From positions 3,519,527 through 3,583,526 of the forward strand of contig CM042548.1 of NCBI GenBank assembly GCA_023630585.1: a DNA stretch of 64,000 bases. Direction: 5' to 3'. Each line of letters opens with the position of its first letter. The stretch's first letter is position 1. This document shows, one piece after another, positions 22,301 to 31,979 of this stretch. The notes beneath the pieces are model-generated. The model did no database searches and had not been told where the DNA came from. It saw only the letters and a program-made list of their open reading frames with translations. The position numbers were made by a program, and so were the translations under genes. Source of the DNA: Cranoglanis bouderius (taxonomy: Eukaryota > Chordata > Actinopteri > Siluriformes > Cranoglanididae).

Positions 22301-24610
22301 GACTGGTGGTAATGTGGAGATCATTCAGCCACTAAAAGTAACAAACACACATGTGATCATAGACATCCACGGTCTCTCCCTCTTCGGTCTCTTAAGAGCA
22401 CTACTCCCAGCTTATTCTATCAAAGCCCAAGTTCTGCTGTTCTATAAACAGATGACTGGAAAGCACAAGATGAGTAAACTGCACATGCACCTTTTGCCAC
22501 GGAATGTGCCATTTGAGGAGGTGATCTGCTTTAATAAATATATTTATTATATATATATTATTATAATTTACATGGTTTGTGTAAGTGTGTTTTATCCTAA
22601 TGCTGTCATCATGGGAAGTGATGAAAAGATGTATTGTTAGACACTTTAGTGATAAACACAATTTTACTAAAATTTGTATTCTAGAACACTTTTATTTTAG
22701 CATTTAAAGTGAATACTATTTCATTTTGTTTCCCTTAAAGGTGCAGAAACGGCGTGAGTGCAACACCTACATTGAGACAAGCTCCAAATGTAAATTGACC
22801 CCTGGTAAAAAATATCGGCCATGTTGTATAAATGCTGACTACGATTATGTATTCCAACCCAAGGTAAGGTACAGCTCATACTATTATACAAAAGGCTCAT
22901 CATCACCATGGTCCTTTTTAAAGAAACATGGCTGACCATAGGCCTTCATTCAGAAATAATCTGTCCATCACCTGTTTCCTTAGGTTGAGGAGTTTGAGCG
23001 TGACTATGGCCCCAACTATCACCCTACATTTGAGGTGCTCTTTAATACTGAGGTTTATAAAGTCACTTTAGGTCTTTTGGATGAAAATGACCGGGAGGTG
23101 TGGGAGCCTCGTGTGGTCTTGCTTACAGGTGAGCAAATGTTTTTTTTTTATATATGAGTGCGTGCACATACAGGAACAGCTCGTATAAATGGATTAGTAG
23201 GACTAGATTCCCTGTCTTTTAAAGATAAAAAGATATCAATATAGTGTTGTTTTGGTGTCCACATGAAATTATTTGCTGTTATTTTGGATTTTTGTGCAGT
23301 CGAGATAAACAATGGTCAGAAGAAGAAAAAAACAGAATCATATGAAGAAGCACAGCTGGGTGCTGATTTTTTTTCTTGCTACTGTTACTATGCTACTGTC
23401 GTCATGTGTGGGTGTGGTCTGTCCAGCATTGTTTTTTGTTTTGTTTTGTTTTGTTTGTTTTTGTTTTTTTGGGGTTAGGCACATTGGATGAGACGTAACT
23501 AAAATGTATAGCCTACAGCCTACTATACAATTTCTACAAACCACTTCTTTTCAAATGTACTGAGGTTTGATTTATTTCTTTGTATTTCTCTCAACTTTGT
23601 ATGTTTCATTGGCAGATTAGTAAAGCAAGCTAATCGTACTAGCTATGCAGATTCACCAAAGACTCCAACAATCTCTGCTACTTAGTTTTCTTTGTAATGT
23701 CTCTATACACATTTAATAAGGGGTTGTATATGACAAAAAATTTTTTTCCCCATTTTTGTACATCAGTAAATGGGAACTAATTGTAGTCAGTTGTGAGGGG
23801 GAACTGAAGAAATGAATGGTTGATTGCTGCTTTGTTGCTTGTTAATATGAACATACTGTAGGGTATCAATGGCAATGATGTCATATAGTGAAACGCAACC
23901 TACTGGTTACTGAATTAACAATTTTTGCTTAGTTTCAGGAACCTCTAAATGTACATTAATTCTGTAGTGTCAAAGTATCAAGTCTTGTTTTCTGTCTTGT
24001 CACATCAGGTACAGAGGCAGCTGCACCCAAATCAGATACAACAGGTAAGACTGCCTGTAAATTTTACTTCCAACTTACCCACTGGAAGTAAGACACTCAA
24101 CAGTCTTACACATTAAACTGTCCTGCAAATGTAACTTTTTTTTAGTGCTTTAACCCCTTTTTGTCTTAACAGGATAACAGGAGCACGTTCAAATGTTTTT
24201 GTATACTGAACTTTTCTATGGAACTCTTTATATGGAAACCTAACTTTATTAAAGTATTTCTATAAAATATTACTTCATATGAAATCCTGTTGCAGTGGAA
24301 ATGTGTTGCTATGCACGTTGTTAAAACTCGTAATGTTTACATTTGCATTTTAGGTGCTGACTTTATGGATCAACACAGAGAAAAGCTCATTCAGAGAGTT
24401 TCTTCAGTAATGGAGATAGCAGACTGTCTAAAAAGCAAGAAAATGATTAGTGATGAAATGTACGATAACATTAGTGTAGAATCAACATCATATAAGCAAA
24501 TGAGGCTCCTGTACAGATCTCTCGAGTCAGGAGGAAGAGTTGTGAAAGCAGAAGCTTATAAAGTCCTTAGAGAGAAAGAGCCATTCTTAGTGGATGAATT
24601 GGAGTCCTGA
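19330..24610 (+). CDS. FIIND (ZU5-UPA) plus CARD protein, NLRP1/CARD8-like, C-terminal part
   Basis: Seven exons: 19330-19406, 21559-21770, 22261-22520, 22741-22863, 22984-23128, 24009-24044, 24354-24610; all have GT-AG borders and the phases join without a stop, giving 369 residues and TGA. The ZU5 half runs from PSADVEVF through the cysteine-rich LYLPHCEIC region. The UPA half includes HGLSLFGLL, where Leu-Ser at 22376/22377 is the probable autoproteolysis site by analogy with F-S in NLRP1/CARD8. After a 12-residue linker exon the last exon encodes a CARD (DQHREKLIQRVSSVMEIADCL to the C-terminus). In this family the UPA-CARD fragment is released by functional degradation of the N-terminal part and activates caspase-1. 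The first exon enters in phase 0, matching the end of microexon B7, so the array very probably belongs to this gene; NACHT/LRR exons would lie left of the window. Confidence 0.88.
19532..21218. mobile_element. Probable long solo LTR
   Basis: A 1687-bp segment begins TGTAGCG and ends CGTTACA (imperfect inverted ends with TG...CA) and is flanked by attc on both sides (19528-19531 and 21219-21222). The 4-bp duplication suits a retrovirus-like integrase. No coding region is recognised. It lies in the intron between the first two FIIND exons. Confidence 0.6.
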
Positions 24611-25390
24611 TCGAGCGTGGCTTAGTGGATCTTGCACACAGTGTAATGGCACATTTAATTTGACTTATTCTGTGTTTTATTGTCCACACTTCTAACTGTA
24701 CAGAATATATGATGTTTGATATGTTTTTAAGATTTTTTTTTTAATTTTGTACTTTTTTCTTACAGTCTTTCCTATCTTTCTTTTAATGGTTGGTTATATT
24801 TTGTATTTAGAACAGGATCATAAATGCATTTATTCTGGTATTTCGCTCTCCAGTGGTTTGATGATATGGAAGTACCTCATATGGACCTTTCTTCTATTTT
24901 GCATATTTTAGTACCATTATCTAAATCTCTACACTGAAAACAGTTCATTGAATTTACTTGATATAATTGTGTACATCGGTTCCACACAAATGAAATATTA
25001 TACCTCAACATACTAAATTCATATCATACACTTTAATTAATTTGTTTCATTCCAAATGAATTAATTGATGTGCATTAACACAGTTTTAAATACAGTTTGC
25101 TTCATTTGTTTTTGTACATCTAACATGATTTGATCATATATATATTCAAAGGTTTTTCTTTTTTTCTTAAAAAAAAAAAAGATTTGTTTTTTCACTTTTG
25201 TTGGTTGTATCACATTAAAGGTGGAAAAAGATCTGACATGCTTTGTCTTGGATTCATTATTTACATCACAAAAAATTCTGCAGTTTTAACAGGGATGTGT
25301 AGACTTACTGTATAGCTCAATCAATAGGCTCCGCAATCTATTCAGTGCTAGACCAGAGCAATGGGTGATCTTGACAGAAATAAATTGATT
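24611..25390 (+). other. 3' flank of the FIIND-CARD gene
   Basis: AT-rich with no recognised coding sequence. It should hold the 3'UTR; an ATTAAA at about 25,214 is a possible poly(A) signal but no clear AATAAA stands out before the hAT relic. Confidence 0.4.
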
Positions 25391-25397
25391 CTCTGAT

Positions 25398-26060
25398 CAT
25401 CGTCTGTCTGACACTCTTTGGAGCGCTCGCTTAGCTGCTGTACATGTTGTTGCAACCCACTTACCCATGATCATTGAGTTACTAGAGTACATCTTACTAT
25501 CATGCAATATGACAAATGAAGCCTGGTCAGAGGCCCATGGTCTGAAGAATTATTTCAAGACCTTTGATACAATTGTTTCTCTGACTGTATAGATGAAGGT
25601 GCTACAGTGCAGTGAACAGAAATGTGACTCTTCAGGCAGGGGATATTTCGCTTGACATTGAAACTAACAACATCAGGACATTACAAGAGGAGATGCAGGC
25701 TATGCGCTATGAATGGGACTCCTTGCTCACTGAGGCCTCCATGGTAGCATAGGCAGTGGAGATCTCTGCACAGTTTCAGAAGAAGGAGAAACGAAAGCGA
25801 AAAAGGAAGCGTATGCCTGACGAAATGACACAAGACAACACAGAGAACACAACTGAAGAGAGCACAGACATTGCATTCAGAAACAATGTCTTTTTCGTTT
25901 CATTGGATGCAACTATCCATGACTTGAGTGTAAGTTTCCAGACAACAGCAACCATCTGTGAAACTTCTGCACCCATTCTGAAATGAACAGATATGAAGGA
26001 AGACCAAATTAAGAGAACATGAAGAGGACTCACAGCAAAGTACAATAAAGACCTCACAGC
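25398..26060 (+). pseudogene. hAT transposase relic (ZMYM1-like type)
   Basis: The frame from about 25,408 reads SDTLWSARLAAVHVVATHLP and then a NEAWSEAHGLKNYFKTF block, which fits the conserved central region of hAT transposases related to ZMYM-type proteins. Stops follow, then a coiled LDIETNNIRTLQEEM stretch and a basic KKEKRKRKRKR run at about 25,785. The relic is broken by stops and frame changes. Confidence 0.65.
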
Positions 26061-26159
26061 TGAGTTGGAAAATGAAATGCTGCATCTGAAAACTATATAC
26101 TGTACAGTGCCACATTTTAAACAATCTGTTTCTTCTTGAGCTCCTTAATGTCTTACATG

Positions 26160-26395
26160 GCAGGTGGTGGTAGCTCAGTGGTTAAGAAGTTGGGCTACTG
26201 ATTAGAAGGTTGTGAGTTCAAATCCCAGCACTGTCAAGCTGCCACTGTTGGGCACTTGAGCAAGGCCCGTAATCCTCATCTGCTCCCCTGGCATCGCAGC
26301 AAAAATGGCTGCCCACTGCTCTGGATGTGTTCATGGTTTGTAGTGTGTGTGTGTGTGTTCACAACTCCTAATGTGTGTGCAATAACTTGGATAGG
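26160..26395 (+). mobile_element. tRNA-derived SINE
   Basis: The head has a tRNA-like A box (ggtagctcagtggttaag) and B box (ggttgtgagttcaaatccc). The body is a conserved cactgttgggcacttgagcaaggcc region and the end is a GT-rich tail. It is inserted into the hAT relic. A related copy lies on the minus strand at 55,105-55,268. Confidence 0.85.
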
Positions 26396-26449
26396 TTAAA
26401 TGCAGAGGACAAATTCCAAGTATGGGTTACCATACATTAGCCTTCATAT

Positions 26450-26720
26450 GTCACTTTTTTTTTTGCTACATGCAGCTCCAGAGCATTTTTGGAGAGGCCT
26501 GTATTGCATTAAGATTATTAATACTTTTACTCCAATACATTTTCCCCAAGGAACTTCGTTACTACAAAATAAAATCGGAAGACCGCAAGCAAGCAGATTT
26601 GACGAATCAGTGGTCCGGTGCTTGCAAGTTAGATCCCATTACGCAAGTGCAAACAAGTGCTCTCAAAGCCGCTGTTAAGTTTCAATTTCCACTCAAGCCT
26701 AGGAGTTCCACTCGACAATA
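26450..26720 (+). pseudogene. Possible hAT transposase C-terminal relic
   Basis: The frame reading SIFGEACIALRLLILL resembles the start of the hAT dimerisation domain and would continue the relic interrupted by the SINE. The remainder to 26,720 is not recognisable. Confidence 0.4.
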
Positions 26721-27063
26721 ATGACAATGTTAGTTATTAGCAGAGAGCCCAACTCTCCCGCATTTTAATAGTGGCTCCCTGACGCCCACAAATTATATAC
26801 AATATCCTGGAAATTGATTTTTTTTAGAGCGAGTGAGAGAGCGTTCAATGGTCATTTATAATAGGCCTAGTAGACGGGCTCTGGAGAAACCGAGAGAGCG
26901 AGTGACAGACGTGGTGAGAGAGTGACACAGCGCACGTCCTGATTGGTCTCTCTTCGTGCTAACTAACCTATCAGTTTTCTCGGTAGGCGGGCTTTACAGT
27001 CAACCGCTCTCTCTTTCTCTCCAGTTCATCCATTAGTTCGGTTCAGTTTAGTGTCTGCAGCAT

Positions 27064-27270
27064 CATGGCAGAGTGTCTGCAGCATCATGGCAGAGTGTCC
27101 AACTTTTAAAAAAGTACAAACCATATTTCACCCCAGACTACACTAAAGTGAACCCATGCATAATAGGGGTAAAAAAACAACGACAGTATAGCTCGCTGTA
27201 CTGTTTGCAGCAGTGATTTCTCAATTGCCCATGGTGGGTTAAATGACTGTAAAAGCCAAGTTGAGGTGAG
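27064..27270 (+). pseudogene. hAT transposase N-terminal zinc-finger relic
   Basis: The frame around 27,190-27,265 reads ARCTVCSSDFSIAHGGLNDC, the CxxC part of the BED-like finger found at the N-terminus of ZMYM-like hAT transposases. It lies downstream of the C-terminal relics on the same strand, so it belongs to another or rearranged copy. The preceding 27,060-27,090 has a direct repeat of gcagcatcatggcagagtgtc. Confidence 0.6.
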
Positions 27271-27279
27271 TTTAATGTT

Positions 27280-28140
27280 ATTCGTCTATTAGCATAGCTA
27301 ACGTTATTTTAACTAGCTGCTATAAGGAACTACTGTATTGATGTCTAGGTGATGAGGCCAAACTCACTATAGACCTGTGTAAAGTAGTTTCTGAATAAAA
27401 AAAAATACTCCATGAGTTGATACAATAATATAATATACTATAATATAATACAAACCAGTGTAAGTACATATTTTTGCAGGTTCGGATGTCTGTATTAGTT
27501 AAAATTAAAACTTAACACAATCTTGTTGCTCAAACTGTGTATAGTACAATATTAAAGTTCTGCCATACTGCAGAAGGCAGACGGACATCCATATGGTGAG
27601 TTGTTTAGTTTGAAAGTTTTGCAGTTTGGTAAATTGAATGACATGTTGCCCCTGACAAAGCTGCTAGAGACTGAGCTCTTTGTTCCTTTTAAGAGCTTCA
27701 GCTTGAAGACTTTGTTTTGTGGGCTCCATTTTTAAGGTGGTGTACATGTACATATAACACCACTGCCAGACTCCATCTGAATCTCTCTCATCTTATACAC
27801 TTATATTCACGTCTTATGGTTCTGTGAAAATACTACAGTATTCAGTCTTCTTCCTGAAATGAACAGTAACATAACATTTCCTGACACTTCACAATAAACA
27901 TAAATCATAGCTTGTTTGATTAAATTAATCAAATTAATTTTATTAATTAATTTAATTAATTCTTGTACAAAAATACTAATGCTAAATAAAAACTAAAGTG
28001 CAGCAGAAACAAAGGTAAGTGGGGTGTTTTTGAATTCCAAAAGTCAAAAGAATGGGAGGTCAACAACAGACTGTTTTCTTTTTCTTTATCATTATTGAAA
28101 GTACATCAGTGGCCCAACCACATATATATTATTGTTATAC
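27280..28140. other. Intergenic AT-rich region
   Basis: No gene is recognised. About 27,750-27,910 contains fragments of the array-type repeat (the accactgccagactccatc and cttcctgaaatgaacagtaac motifs), so part of the array unit is itself a dispersed repeat. Confidence 0.5.
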
Positions 28141-28178
28141 ATATATATTATTGATAACAGGACCCTAAAATTATGAAC

Positions 28179-28317
28179 CTAGGAAGGATAAACACACGGG
28201 GCGGGCTCTTAGAGGAGAAGGGGTGGAGCTTGCAGATGAGAGAGGCCAGGGCTTTCTCAGACTCCGGTGTCTCAGCAAAACAGACCAACAGTTGTGGCAG
28301 TGCCATCACACTTCCTG
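28179..28317 (-). other. Orphan exon-like segment, unrecognised
   Basis: On the minus strand a good acceptor (tttcctcattacag) precedes 139 nt that are open in one phase (SVMALPQLLVCFAETPESEK, then a CKLHPF motif) and end at CCTAG before gttcat. The GC content and codon use look more gene-like than the surroundings. No family is recognised and no companion exons were found; it may be a relic exon. Confidence 0.25.
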
Positions 28318-28429
28318 CTGTAATGAGGAAACATGTAGAGATGTTTGCTTGTAGAGTGTTTAAACGCTTACTGTTATGAGGTAGATACTGAATATGAGCT
28401 GCTCTGAAATGTGGACACACTTCAGCCAA

Positions 28430-29470
28430 AGCAGCAGATATGTTTATATGTGGAACAGAAAATATAAGAGGAGTTAAAGTACATGTTAGTCACTAATGAC
28501 TCAATAGCCTGTTAAACAAATCCACCACAATACACTGTGGAATTGTGCTTTAAAAATAAGTATTTCTAAAGTTTTTCTAAAGTGCACAAACTATTAACTA
28601 TTTTGTAATAATTATTTATACAACAGAAAAAAAATATTAAAAAGTAAGAACTGTCTGAGAAAGATGCAGGTGCATCAAAGAGGCATCAGACAACTTAATA
28701 ACTGAACAACTGAACTGGAGAGAAACTTTCAGAGCTCACAGAGACTCTGTTTGAGGAAGTTTATGAGAAACCTGTGAAAAGTAGTTCAGAGAGAGCAGTC
28801 CCAACAGAAGACGCACCAAAGGGAATGTCTCAGAGATTTAAAGTTTTGTTTCACAAAATAACAGACTTTATAAAGCCACAGACTGAATGAAACCATTCAA
28901 AAATGGCCAAGAGGCAGAAATACACTCTGGGGGCAGTTTAGTCTGGTATTCTATTGAGGTGGAAGGATTGCTGAGAAAGTCCTATGTCGACCTTCCTGTG
29001 TTGGAAAACTTAGTGACTGCTACAAAAAGTTGACACTGAAGACGCCTTCCATTATTGTTAAATAAACCTCTCCATAAATAAAACTTCACAATTTTTCGGT
29101 TAAATATTAGCATCACGTTTTTTAATGAGTTCTTTATTATAGAAATGATCAAGTATTAAAATGAAGAGCCGCTGTTATAGAAAATTAACCAACACCTTCT
29201 GACCAATCCGATTCAACGGTGCTTTAATAGTAAAATTGTAGTTAGCAGCAGATGCATTTACTGAACTAACATTTTGCTTTGTTCATATGTAATTGGAAAC
29301 AAATCACATATACAAGCAGACTACTATTATTTAAGAAGCTACTAAAAAGGAATACATTTGACTCATTGAAAAACAACATGAAGCAAAACAGCATGACCTA
29401 CACAGCATATAAAAGCATGGAAAGACATTTATGTTCATCGTTAACTTAGTAAACTCGTCTTTTATGCAGT
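28430..29470. other. Intergenic, no gene recognised
   Basis: AT-rich. A minus-strand AATAAA at 29133-29138 would suit the 3' end of the membrane-protein gene to the right. The stretch 28,640-29,000 contains scraps resembling Tc1-type sequence but nothing bounded. Confidence 0.4.
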
Positions 29471-29473
29471 CTT

Positions 29474-30147
29474 TTATGATAAGGCAGGGTGGTACTGCTG
29501 TGTTTCGTTATTACTAGCACCATTTTCTTCATCATTATCAGTAATCCTGATTGGGTCAACTGTAGCAGTCACACAGTGTTCAGTGGGATTTGTAGTTTGC
29601 AAGTCCAGTGAGGGGACCTGCTGTCCAATGGGGAGTGCGCTGTCTGTTTCTGTGTGACAGGAAGACAAAGCGTATATCTGAGGTTGATCTTGAGAAGTAG
29701 AGGCATTCTCAGCAGTCACAGCAGAGACACCAGGGTCAGTGGAGCATGCAGGACCTACAGTGGAGCGAATTTGGCCTGTTAACATCTGAACAAGCTCTGA
29801 GGCATGTTTCTGCTCTGTGATGATCCTCAGGGTGAATCTGGGTTTATGGTTTCTACCTGAACCTGCAAAAGGAATGATCTCGATTTCTGCCATTTTCCTG
29901 AGAGGTAGAACAAGAGAGGAAATCAAGTGCCAATCAAGTGCGTGTGTGCATGTTTGTTCATGTATATGTGTAAGTGTGTGTAGGTGTGTGCGGTAGTACT
30001 CTGTTGTTTTGTGTGTACGACGGCGCCTTATGATACAGCAGACCGCAATGATGGAAATAACTGTGAACAACAGGACCACCACAAATATGATGAAAACATC
30101 AGATTTTAGCCACTCAGACATGGAGCTCACCCTAGTGTCATCCATAC
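29474..30147 (-). CDS. Small single-pass membrane protein, unrecognised
   Basis: Two exons join in frame: 30147-30000 (acceptor tgtgtgtag, donor gtacta) and 29897-29474 (acceptor ctacctctcag), ending in TGA. Starting at the ATG at 30145-30143 the product is 189 residues. A short N-terminal segment is followed by one strong hydrophobic helix (VFIIFVVVLLFTVISIIAVCCII) and an RRRR stop-transfer signal, so the N-terminus is probably outside or lumenal. The roughly 140-residue cytoplasmic tail is Ser/Thr/Gln-rich with two Tyr motifs (QIYALS, QQYHPALS) and many acidic residues near the end. The acceptor ahead of the first exon means further N-terminal exons may exist upstream. I do not recognise the family. 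A poly(A) signal lies about 335 nt past the stop. Confidence 0.6.
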
Positions 30148-30149
30148 CT

Positions 30150-30193
30150 ACACACACAGACACACACACACACACACACACGCACAAACACAC
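30150..30193. repeat. CA microsatellite
   Basis: A CA run adjoins the acceptor of the membrane-protein exon; on the minus strand it serves as its GT-rich pyrimidine tract. Confidence 0.85.
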
Positions 30194-31440
30194 ATGTCAG
30201 ACTTGACCTCAATTCCATTCATAACAACAATGGTGTATAGTAACAAGGCAGAAACACTGTATTTAAGTGTTTTTTTCTGAATTTTTCTAAATAACTGAAG
30301 TATAAATGCATTTATAAAAATGTAGCTTTACTTAATTACCTTTTTAAAAGTAACCAGCCACTTAAAAATACTGATAAACGTCTACATACACCTTCAATAC
30401 TTACTGCAATACACACCCAGCACGCAATTTCAAAAATAAACCCGACCGTTACTTCTAGGCGGTCTGACCACTAAAACGACTCTGCGAGTCGACTCCCAGC
30501 GTCTACCTCAAGAAAGCAATTCAAAGAGCCGACCCAGAGAACCGACTCTTTCGCGAACGATGCAGGTGCTGTTTTTCCCTCAGAGAAAACGAGAAAGATG
30601 AATGAGGTAAAAGAAAGTTGTCGAATTGCTCTTTTTTTCAGTCTGTCAGTTTCTGTGGAACTGTCACATTAATTAATCATAGCAATATCTATTTGTACTT
30701 ATTATAACTTTTAAATACTACTTTCAGACCAAGTTCCTAAAAGTCAAATTACCTCAGCGCAGTTAAACTAGCTAACAAATTACCTAAGTTAACTAGCTAG
30801 CTATTTGCTACCCGAAAGTTAGCGTCATTGGCTTGACAACGGTTGTTGAATTTATTTTATTTTATTTTATTATTTGTATTTTTTTACTGGAAAGACATAC
30901 CAATTAATTTAAAAAAAAAAAAATCATGTTTTTTCGACAGCCTGACAAGTTAGCTCGTGTCAGTTAGCTGTCTAATGTTAACTACGGCTGAAGTGTGAGG
31001 CAAGATAACGGTTCAGTCTCCACTCTCAGTCTCTCTCAGTACAGACATATTGTTTAGTTCTGTGAAAATGTCGTTAAATTAAGTTAATATTATCGTACTC
31101 CCTTAGGCTAGCTATTTTTTTGAGTAATGGGCCTAGTGTTTATTAAAAAAAAAAAAAAAAAAAAATCCGTGTGTGAGTGTATCAAAATGGCGTTTACATT
31201 TACTATTGTTTGGTGCCAGGAAGATGGTAGACTGGACTTTTTTTTGGTAATACCCAAGTATTTGAAATACCAAAATGCGTATAACAGAATCAAAAGGTTT
31301 TATTAGCCTTTAAATTTTTTTTTTTTTTTAAATTAATTAATTAATTAATTTAAACATTAGCTCTGAAACCTTGAGTGCACTTTACTCCACAGGCAGTGTA
31401 ATGTAATGATATCACTCTATTGATATACTATAATATAGTA
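30194..31440. other. Upstream region of the membrane-protein gene
   Basis: No coding exon recognised. It has poly(A)/poly(T) runs near 30,910, 31,145 and 31,315 and a palindrome-rich stretch at 30,470-30,580 (cgactctgcgagtcgactc) that may be a transposon end. Confidence 0.35.
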
Positions 31441-31449
31441 CAGACGGTA

Positions 31450-31635
31450 CTTAGGATGTGGTTTGTGGTGCACAAACCCATTCACACCTATGGAGGTGGA
31501 AGGAAACCAGGGAACCCAGAGGAAACTAACAGAAACCCCAAACAGGCAGAAAACTAGACTCCGGATCAAACAGGGACCGTAGAACTGTGAGGCGGCAACA
31601 CAACCTGCTGTACCGCTGTGCCGTCCCAGCATTAT
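31450..31635 (-). repeat. Dispersed LINE-like 3' repeat fragment
   Basis: Contains cccattcacacctatggaggtggaaggaaacc and the following agaaaccccaaacaggcag pattern, a diverged version of the repeat at 49,625-49,945 common in fish genomes. No coding content. Confidence 0.5.
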
Positions 31636-31864
31636 AAAATCCTTTCAAAAGTCTTCCAAAGTGTTACAGGACAGTAAGTTTGATACTTTTGTTGTAATTC
31701 ATTGTTATATACTTCATTTACCTGAGATGTTTTCAGCAGCAATTTTAAGTTCAACACTTCCAAATACTTCAAATGTCAAATTAGATATTAATATACAGTT
31801 TAATTCAAAGTAAAAGAAGCCTGGGTTAAGTAATGGTTTTCTTTTCGATGCTTCATCATATTGC

Positions 31865-31879
31865 CCAGCAGGGGGCGCC
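31865..31879 (+). promoter_or_regulatory. CTCF-like core motif
   Basis: CCAGCAGGGGGCGCC matches the vertebrate CTCF core consensus at every position. It lies between the inflammasome and cytokine-receptor loci. Confidence 0.6.
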
Positions 31880-31888
31880 CCAGACTAA

Positions 31889-31900
31889 GAAACTGAAACT
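31889..31900 (+). promoter_or_regulatory. Interferon-stimulated response element
   Basis: GAAACTGAAACT is a perfect ISRE/IRF half-site pair (GAAANNGAAAC). It starts 10 bp after the CTCF-like motif and about 40 bp before a TATA box. Confidence 0.6.
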
Positions 31901-31939
31901 GATCAAACTTTGGTTTGTTAATCAAACCTTGCAGATAGA

Positions 31940-31949
31940 TATAAAAAGG
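31940..31949 (+). promoter_or_regulatory. TATA box of an orphan promoter
   Basis: TATAAAAAGG predicts a plus-strand start near 31,970, in a tract rich in TTTC (an inverted IRF-like gtttcctttttcac at 31,963-31,976). No recognisable coding gene follows; a 68-codon frame from 31,954 has no visible family. Confidence 0.45.
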
Positions 31950-31979
31950 CAGTTTGTCACTCAGTTTCCTTTTTCACTC

